This document shows, one piece after another, positions 55,501-64,000 of a stretch of DNA of 64,000 nucleotides (the first letter of the stretch is position 1; every line of letters starts with the position of its first letter). Source of the DNA: Phoebastria nigripes (taxonomy: Eukaryota; Chordata; Aves; Procellariiformes; Diomedeidae); assembly GCA_035582835.1 (NCBI GenBank), contig JAYKAV010002951.1, forward strand, positions 1 through 64,000. Direction: 5' to 3'. The translations under genes were made by a program, and so were the position numbers. The notes below the pieces were generated by a model. The model was given only the letters and a program-made list of their open reading frames with translations. It did not search any database and had not been told where the DNA came from.

Positions 55501-56663
55501 TCCAGAGCAATGGTCTGCACAGCACATGGCCTCCGCTTCGCTGCCAGGCCGCTGCCACACTCACAGGGCTGCTGCAAAGCTGAGCTGACTCTTGATCTTT
55601 TATGCGATGCAGCCCAGGTGTGGGGGGCAGTTCATTGGCACCCACAACAAAGATTTACAAGAGAAAAAAAACCCCACATCCTACATTGAGATGCAAACAG
55701 TGTTTCCAAAGCTTCTGTGCCGCCAGCGTTTAACACAACATGAGCTGTAATCCAGCTGGGGTGAGGGCACTAGCAATGTGGACTCTCCAATATCTTATAA
55801 TATACTTAAGATCACGGCAGAGCACATTGCTCTACACAACTGAGTTTTTTTGTCCAGATGCTGAACAGGACTTTATCTTGGTGAAACATGGTTGAACTGG
55901 CAGAAGGGTGCGAAGTTAGAAGGAAAGGCTTGTGTGCACACACAGAGAATTTAACGGCATAAGCTTTGTTTCCTTAGGAAACCAGGATAAACAAACCAAA
56001 GTTGCATTCCCAGTTCTACTCTAGGATTAATATTAAATTACTGGCCTGGTTTTCAAGCTTGGAATAAGCAGCTAATCCTATGGCCTTAGTACTGATGTGA
56101 AGCCAACTTTTGAGATCCTGTTTGTTAAAGCTAGCCACAGTTCTCCGCCCTTTCTCTTCCTGATGCATGACAGACCCAGAGATATGGAGAAATCCTTTAA
56201 GCAGGAGCATCAGAGGTCATTGATGTTAAATAATTAACCACCAATGTAATATTAATGGTCCTTTGCCCTTGCACAGGAGCAGCATCTCTCCTTGGAGGAT
56301 CTCAAAGCATACTCCAGACCAAGAGGAGTTGGCGGAGCAGCTCTGGACTTCTGTGGGATGCAAAGTCTAATGCCAAGGGGGCTTCCAAGAGACAGAGCCA
56401 AGGTTGTGGCATGCCCAAGACTTTCCTAAAAGCCCTGAGCTTACAGTGGCTTCTGATACAACTGTTTGCCATCCTCTGCTGTGACTTAGATGGGAGCAGC
56501 ATAAGACCACTGCTTTAATTAGGAACGTGGACTCAGCACAGGACTCTCTTCTGCCTCAGTCTTCACTCAACCAACGATGCAGGAAGGTTGCTCTTATCTT
56601 AGAAACCTCCGTGAATGCAGTGCATGGAAAGTGAGCCAGAACCTGGCCTTGGCAAACAGCACA

Positions 56664-56699
56664 CTTAAGCACACGCTTAACTTGAAGTGTGTGCTTAAG
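56664..56699. repeat. Inverted repeat with 11-bp arms
   Basis: CTTAAGCACAC (56664-56674) is the exact reverse complement of GTGTGCTTAAG (56689-56699), with a 14-nt spacer containing GCTTAACTTGAA. The sequence style matches palindromic, MITE-like ancient repeats of sauropsids. Family assignment is not certain. Confidence 0.7.
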
Positions 56700-58249
56700 C
56701 TTGTTAAGCCTCCTCCTTCAACAGAGATGATTTTCCTTTGTGTTGGGAGTCTCATCTGCTACAGAAGGGGGGAGTTACAAGGTGATTTCTTTGTTATATT
56801 TTGTATAGCAGCCTGATCTAGAAAACACTTGCTGTCAGCTGCAGTATTTTGCTACCAGCTTGTCTCAGTGACTTCCACTGGGCTCCTTGGGATAGCAATT
56901 ATGCCACAACAGGGAGTGCTCTTGAAGTGTCAGGGCAATGTGCTTGCAAGGCGCTGCTGCAGTCTGCCTGGGTGGTGCGATACATTTCTCATTATAAATA
57001 ACAAGGGTCATAGGCAATGGGAATGCACGTGCCTTTATTTAGGGGGGTTATTTCCCCATTTTGATCACAGTAAAAATTGTGATAGCCAGATTCTGAGAAA
57101 CAGCTACAAAGGTTCTGTTTAAAAGAATGTGACTACAGAAAGCAGATGCTCATCAAGTTAAATAAGGAATTTAATTAGCCTGCATTTTATCTTGTTTCCA
57201 GCAATATGATGACAAATTGCATCTTAATAAAATAACATTAGGAAGCAGCACAATTCCAGTGCTTCAGGAAATGAGAAGCAGTATAAGTTATAGGCCTGTT
57301 CCCACCGAAGAAGTCATTCTCATTCAGAAATCTGACATGATGTTAAGATGGATAATGTTTTAGCAAAACGGTCCTCTGGCATTTAGAAAGATTTACAGGC
57401 ACTTTCGGCTTTAAAAGGCTTAATATAGGGTGGTGGGGGAGAAGGAAGTGGCATGAATAGCTCAAGGGACTGGGTAGTGCAATTAATATTTTTTTATTCC
57501 TGTGGTGGCACAGACGTGTAGGGTTCTTTACAGGTGAATAAAAAGAGTTGTCCTTTCCCCAGTGGGGCTATAACTAAACATAGACATTATACATTGTACA
57601 ACAAGCAGCAGGTTTAGTGTTTGTCATGTAGTCGAATATGTCCAAATTCAATTACAAACTCATGTTTGATCTAGGAAATCAGTTTTGTTTAACATAGTGA
57701 GGACAGGCCTTGCCTCACCCTGAGAAAGGTTCATGAAGGATCCACAGAAAGTTCACTCATGTCATGGTTTGAGGGCTGCAAAAGTTTGTCTAAGCTCAGT
57801 TGTAACTTCTGGGACTCGAGAAACTAGCGTTCTTTGGAGTATTTCTGTCCAGTAAAAAGGATTACAAAACACAAGAGTTACAACAATAAAAGATGATGAG
57901 ATTTAGCTTCATTATACAAGAATAAAGGAACTACTCGTCCCATTCGGCGTGGCTGTCCGCTGAATCCTTTCTTTTGTCTGTACCAGGGAGCAGATCCATG
58001 TTCTAGTTGATAGAACATGGGATTATCATATAGCTGTCCACTATAAAATGCACAGTTTGATCCTGGGTGCTATCTTGAGGCAATATATTTCATTTGCTGA
58101 TCATATGTTGTAACAAGAGTTATTCCTGGTGGTCTATTTGACATTTTCCATCTTTCAGATTCAGTGGTTGCTCCATAGCTCTTGTATTAGGAAAGGAGAA
58201 AAGTGCAAGAGTTGTTTGATTGGATCTCTTGTCAATGCGAGGGTGCACA

Positions 58250-58322
58250 CATACACAGACAGTACACACATTGAGTTTATACATGTATACATATTTGTGT
58301 GTATACAAATATATATATTTGC
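58250..58322. repeat. TG/AT-rich simple repeat
   Basis: Interrupted CA/TG and TATA units with alternating purine-pyrimidine character. Confidence 0.75.
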
Positions 58323-60710
58323 TGATAGAGTAATTTTCTGGATTCATGATTTAATGTATTAATCTGAGATTATGCTGCTATTGCTGAGGACAGAAATGCT
58401 TCAGAAGTCATTGATGAATTCGGAGTCTTCTGCCAGTAACTTCTTGGCCTGCATTTAGTTTAGGTTGATGAGGGCTGAAAGCTGTTGCTCTCTGACAGCT
58501 GTTCACTGGTGTATGTGAAATGAGTTTATGATTCTTGATCCAGGTCCTAGAAAACAGATGTCCATGCTACAAAACCCACCTTTGCTTTTTAGACCCTCAC
58601 TAACACCATCTAGAGGGATGGTGATGAAGCTCTGCTTATTGCTATGGGGCAGCCTTGAATCAAAAGACAGTGCAGAAGTATGGGTTGGGAGTGGGTCTCC
58701 TCTTTTAACAGGCAACAAATTCCTTTTTAAATTATGTTGCAGGAGCTAGATTTAAGACTGAGCGTGGAAGGGTGAGGTTTTCCCTTCTCTCTGTTGGTGG
58801 AAAAAATTTTGAAATGTATTGACCTGGAAAATCCAAGCTCAGAAGCAGCAGCTGGGTTTTCAGCAAGACCCTTGTTTCTTTCCTTGTTGTCCATTTGGAT
58901 TCACTGTAACACAGAGAAATCAAGCATTGCCTCTGAGGTCAAGTGAAGTTTGGAAATGGCCACCATTTCCATACGACTTTGCCAGGATGGGTGGTGCTGC
59001 CCCATGCTCTGAGAATGCTGCTTGCTGGATGTGAAGGGCTCAGGTCTGTAAGCAGTGGTGGGGATAACTTTTCTCATTTACAGAGCTGTTTGCAGAATTG
59101 GACCCTAAGCTCTCCTGGAGCAAATTGTGAAGCAATGCACAAATCAAATCAAGATGCTGACTGTGACTGCATCACGGCACAATATCACGCTGACAGAATT
59201 TGAGGCTAAAAGCAATGACAGTCATGTCTAGCGATGTCTAATACATCATATGGTTGTAAAGTGACAACTGAGTCCTGGAGGACAAAGACTAACCCCTGTA
59301 TGCCCTGCAAATATTTTCCAGTCCACAAACAAGTTAAAGACCAGGTCTTGAAAATCATTTGATGCAGTGCCTGAACTTGATCTCTTAACAGCAGAACAGG
59401 TAGTTCCCTCTGAATTTGCACATGCTGTCAGGTTTTATTCATGGTCATGACACCATTAATGTCCCCTGTGTGTGCAACCAACTNTTTTTATAGATTTTCC
59501 AGACTTGCATTAATTACTTAATTGGTGCACAGTAATATAAGAAATGAAGTGTATTCCTATAGGGCAGTCATACTTCAGAGAGGCATCAAGCTATTTGCAA
59601 GCAGAATTAAAAACAAATGGGAGAAACATTTTCAGTTGTCNCTGCTTCATCCCAGATTTCAGCAACAAAGCTTATATATTGCCAGGTACTGATCCCACTA
59701 CCTGGGATTTGTCCAGGTTGAGAACTTATTAGTGCTTATTTGAGGGAAGAGGGAGAGAGAGAGAACACAGCTTGTATAAATCAGATTAAAGTATTGACAA
59801 CCCCTAAGCAATGCTCATTCCAGGAACAAGCTCACTATGTGATAACACCACTGCTATAAAAGAAGTGCATTTTGAATACATGCCACTTTGCAAATACCTG
59901 GTGGGTCATGAGTCCTTGAGGCTTAGTTCCTAGAAGAGAAGACAGGATTGCTGGAAAAGTTAAATATTCTAGATGGAGATTATCCGAATGATTTAATAGG
60001 TGAGAGACTTAACAGCCACTGGACTTTGCTTTGCCTGTAGTTGATGGTTCAGAACCATCTTGGGTCAGAGTAGAGTAGAAATTGTTGCAGCTGATACAGA
60101 CTGAATGAAAAAATCAAGGTCTTGACCCAGGCCTAGTGAGCAAAGAACTCCACTGTGTGCCGTGATTAGCCTTGGCTTGCACATTCAGTGGGAAGGGCAC
60201 GGTTAAATGCAAACCTAGAAGAACAAACTCCTGTCTCTCCTCTTAGTGTGGTTGCAGGACATCAGGACCATGAAATATTAATAGTCAGTGTGTGCTAAGA
60301 GTTCCCCTCTCTGCCTGATCCACAGACAATGTGCATCTGTCTCTGCTTTCAGCCACAGAGCTCAGCTCAAGCTGCGGACACTGGTGCTTTTCACTTGGGA
60401 GCCCTCGATGCACCCTGCAGGAGGGCAGCTTTGCCACCAGTGTTGAGTCTGGGCTTGGCAGATGGCTCCAGCTTCCTGACTGTCACCCTAGCATCTTGCA
60501 TCAGCACTAAAAACCCCTGTGTTATTTTTATTTGGTACATTAGTCTCTTTTTTGCCACAAAGCAGAACTTGAGCAAAGGGTTGGAGGCAATGTGAGATGA
60601 CCGGAGGAGGGATGGATAGCAGGGTAGTAGGAAGGAAAGGGGAGAGCTACAGTTGCAGGCGGAGAGATCTTCAGTGGCTCTATCAGTATCCCATCCCCTT
60701 TCCCCATCCC

Positions 60711-60714
<4 letters not shown>

Positions 60715-60744
<30 letters not shown>
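60715..60744. repeat. (CA)n microsatellite
   Basis: A nearly perfect CA dinucleotide repeat of about 14-15 units, a likely polymorphic marker. Confidence 0.95.
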
Positions 60745-60746
<2 letters not shown>

Positions 60747-63530
60747 ACAGAGGGAGTTGAGCAGTGGCAGATGGGGAAAGAAAATAGATAAATAAAAGTG
60801 TCAGTAGGGTGGATTGGTTTGCACTTGGTCTCCTCTCATCTCTCTGCATATGTCTGCTGGTATGTAAAGATCACACAACCAAGGGACTTAGCAGTGACCC
60901 GGAAAATTTATACCACTGAACATAAAAATGAATCAAAAAGAAAAATGTAGGAAAGTGGTGGTCAGGGAAGAGAACAAAGGGAGATTAATTGTTTTCCTGT
61001 GTACATCAGGATTTCGTTGGGACAGCAATTTCGTGGGAGCACATGTTGCCAATGCCACCACGGGAGCAGCTCTGCCTCAGAGAAAAGAGGCTGGGTGGGC
61101 AGTTTCCTGTGCTGAGATCCCTCATGTTTTTGATCCTTATCTGCCTAAATGAGGGCTTCCCAAAGGGCATCAGAGCCGGACAGGGTGAGCTCAGCAGCAG
61201 AGTCCCAACACATGATGGCTTCAGACAGAAGAGACACTATCTCCCTCTGCAAGCTCTCCTGATACCACACATCCAAACCACATCAGGGAGGGCAAGAGGA
61301 GGATATATCTCAGGGTACTCTGGGCCAATTCTCCTGTGATTTTCCAGTTTTCCAGAAGGAAACTCTTCCCCTCTGTGTAGTGCCACCATGTAACTGAAAA
61401 AGCAGCATCCCAAGGAAGAGATTGTTGGTCTGCCTGCTCTGCCTTTTGCCTGGATGACCAGGACTCCAGCCATGGGCTTCATTTAGCATATGTCAGCAGC
61501 AGCTCCTCATCGTCATAATGTACATAAGCACAGTCATTCCTGCAGTCCTGCCAGCTTGTGATCTTCCTCTGGGTCTCATCAGACCCAGGCCCATTCTCAG
61601 AGTTAGCAGGGGTACCGCAACACCATGCCCTGCAGGTGGCAAAAGCTGGCCCTGCACTGGGCCAAGCCACCCTTGCCCCATGCACACTCCTGTGCAGGGA
61701 GCCTGGGCAGAGACCCATGACATGGCCACTGTGCTGGGGTAGGGTGATGGTTGGGAGCAGGGGAAACAACAGCCACCAGCTCCTCCAGTGGGGCCACGGC
61801 AAGTTTGAATGCCCATCCCTCCTCAGCCAGGGGTAGGTGGGGAGGATCTGGGGCATCATGCTGCCAGCTCTCCTGGCCTCCATGCCCGGCATGGGAGCTT
61901 TACCGAGGACCACAGGCAGGTTCAAGGGTGGGATGAGGTTCAAATTTGGCCTGTTGTCTTATGCGTGGAAACCTTCCTTTTTAGAACATGCTGGAAACTT
62001 TTTTCCTAAGGCACTATCTATCCTCCAGGGCATCCCTTCCTCCTTCTCATTGCTAGTTTCTACACAAATGCAGGATCTTTGGTCCTTAGTCACTCTACCG
62101 TTCCTGCTGTTTATTGCCTGCGACGGGCGCAATTCTCTGCTCAGGAGACCTTTGTGAGTTGCTGTGGAGGAGCCGTGGGCTGTTGTCATCCTATTTCCAG
62201 GGGGCAATAAACAGCAGCAGTCAAACTTCCATGGAACAAAGATTCTGTGATTATTCAGTCGTAAAGAGAGGGAAGAAAAACAGATATATATTGCATGTGT
62301 GCTTATTTGCATATGACACAGGGATGTGCAAATTGCTCTCAGAAGAGAGTCTTGCTATGAGATAAAATAGGTTCCCACATAGCGCTTCGCCGCTGACTGG
62401 AATGAGGGAATTCTCCTGCCCGTGCCTCAGTTTCCCTATGCAAATCAAAGGGCTTGTAGCTCTTCCCACCTGCTTTCAGGGCCAGGAGTTTATTCATGCC
62501 CTTACAGGGCAGGTCAGGAAGGTAGGGATGTGAGTTTGTGGGTGATGCAGGGAGGGAAGTGTTTCCTGGGGTTAACGGCTTGTGTTTTCCCCCTCTTCTT
62601 GAATGAGAGCAAGCGTTTGGGAGGAAGATCCAGAGAAACCACATTAGTCTTAAGATGGAAAAGGCTGGTATTAGAGCCAGCCCATCACCACAGTCATCTG
62701 CATCTGACCTGAGGGTTAAAAAACCGTCACCAGAGAGAGCTAAAGCCTGTTAGGAAGGAAAAGCCCCTTCAACAGCAGGGAATTGCTGCCTACATGCAGA
62801 CACTGGCTCAGAAGCAAGTGCTTTTGAGGGTTTCCTTTTGGGGGCTGTGAGACTGAATACTTCAGTCTAGTGGGACCAAGTCATTAAGAGCTGCATGACC
62901 CCAAGGACCAGAGGGGATTTCCAGCTCATCAGCAGCAAGGGTTCAGCCCACTGGGAAACCCAGGTGCTCAGCACCTTCGTGGAGGTGTTCGGCACCTGGC
63001 AGCATCCATCCCTAAAATGCTCCCCCCACCATAAAATGNAATTACAAAATCCTTTAACTACATAAACTTCTAAATCAATTAATTATCTTGGCAAGAAAAT
63101 GTATATGGTTTTGAAATCTCCCTTTAATTAACATAAAGTCCGTTAGGAAGTGGTAGATCTAGGCCATCACTTGGACTTAACAGTCTCTCACTTCACGTGC
63201 TCCTGAGGCCCTGGGAGAGTGTGTCAATGAGATGCTCAAGCTCCCTTTCAAATGCTGTGTCTGGGCCACATGCAAGGCCGAGACCTCCATTTCAGAACAA
63301 GGTTTCCATGCTGATGTACTATTGGGGGACCCTCCTTAGAAGTGCAATGGTCAAAAATCAACTCCTGTTTCCACTGGTGTAAATCCATTAACTTTTCCCA
63401 CTCACTGTTCTTCCACTTCTCTCTGCTTTCATCGCCAGCAGCACTCCATCTCCAACAGCCCTGCCTTTAAATCCACACTTACCCTCTTATATCTGTCTTA
63501 TCTCTTTCTGATGGAGCCCTCAGTTCTTTC

Positions 63531-63576
63531 ATTGACAGACACTGTGCTTGTCCATCGACAGACACTGCGCTTGTCC
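63531..63576. repeat. 23-bp tandem duplication
   Basis: ATTGACAGACACTGTGCTTG plus TCC (63531-63553) is repeated at 63554-63576 with two C/T differences, one creating a CpG. Confidence 0.9.
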
Positions 63577-64000
63577 TTTGTGCAAAGGTGTGGGGAGAAG
63601 TCACCAAGGAGAGTGATACCTGCCAGTGAAATCTTCACGCACTTATTAGCGACAGTTGTAAGCTTTCCTGTATTTCTGATGTGCATTGGAGCATATTCAG
63701 GGCAAGGGAGAGAGGCAACACAGTNTCTTAACAGGCTGTGGGTTAGCCCAGTGTTTTGTACCTGACATTTCCAGGCAGATCTGGAAACCTACTGACTGCT
63801 CCTGCTGTGAAAATGATGTGGAGCTGGTGCATGTGGTAGGTGCTTCTTCAGCACAGGGAGAAACTAGCATGTCCTCCTACAATGTTCTTCACTGTGTGCC
63901 TTTCTCTGATCTCCAGAGTCCCCTCCCTTCTCAAGACCCACTACATGCAATGAGGGTCACTTAGGAGACACCTAAAATGGTCTCCTCCTCATATCTGGAC

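Larger units (their letters stand above)
52600..64000. other. Intergenic region upstream of SMARCAL1
   Basis: No gene is recognised across 11 kb. By synteny the plus strand to the right should lead to MARCHF4, but no RING-variant (C4HC3) exon or its Trp/Cys-rich N-terminus is present. Contents noted are an inverted repeat at 56664-56699, a TG/AT-rich stretch at 58250-58322, a (CA)n tract at 60715-60744, a 23-bp tandem duplication at 63531-63576, and A+T-rich blocks with TTAATTAG-type homeodomain motifs at 52950-53000, 57150-57240 and 63060-63150 that could be conserved non-coding elements. Confidence 0.55.

Noticed and set aside
61479..61943. 154-codon minus-strand frame in the intergenic region
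   Set aside because: G+C-rich local composition with overlapping open frames on both strands and no family resemblance.
52600..64000. MARCHF4 5' exon expected from synteny
   Set aside because: I looked for the RING-variant Cys/His pattern and the Trp/Cys-rich start on the plus strand and found neither. The gene must start beyond the window.

Overview
This window is vertebrate nuclear DNA, most likely from a bird. The evidence is two spliced housekeeping genes with GT-AG introns and CpG-rich promoters, two CR1 LINE copies carrying CR1-type reverse-transcriptase reading frames, weathered MIR-like SINE remnants and generally low repeat density. I cannot name the species. The gene order fits the conserved amniote block MARCHF4 - SMARCAL1 - RPL37A - IGFBP2, of which only SMARCAL1 and RPL37A lie in the window.

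Layout. Positions 1-3450 are intergenic with no recognised gene. RPL37A (minus strand, 7031 to about 3450, four exons, 92 aa) encodes the zinc-ribbon protein eL37A of the large ribosomal subunit and has a CpG-island promoter with a TOP-type start. Positions 7100-11100 are the spacer between the two genes. SMARCAL1 (minus strand, first coding exon at 50212, stop at 12064) is complete. Sixteen coding exons join in phase to 2913 nt, encoding a 970-aa annealing helicase with an N-terminal RPA-binding motif, two HARP domains and a full set of SNF2 ATPase motifs. An extra 5' untranslated segment is spliced to the first coding exon, and the promoter is a CpG-rich region at about 50930-51600. From 51780 to 52597 there is an internally deleted CR1 element. 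Positions 52600-64000 look intergenic, presumably the approach to MARCHF4, which is not visible.

The two genes do not form a functional pathway. SMARCAL1 acts at stalled replication forks and RPL37A is a ribosomal component; they are neighbours on the same strand, with SMARCAL1 upstream.

I see no CRISPR array, operon or clear new molecular system. Observations worth a second look are: a mirrored exon structure showing that HARP1 and HARP2 arose by duplication of an exon pair; three ZNF143/Staf-like sites plus a YY1-like site in the SMARCAL1 promoter; two phase-compatible candidate exons of unknown identity inside an 8-kb SMARCAL1 intron; a long hairpin in an RPL37A intron; and an assembly gap flanked by an exact repeat.
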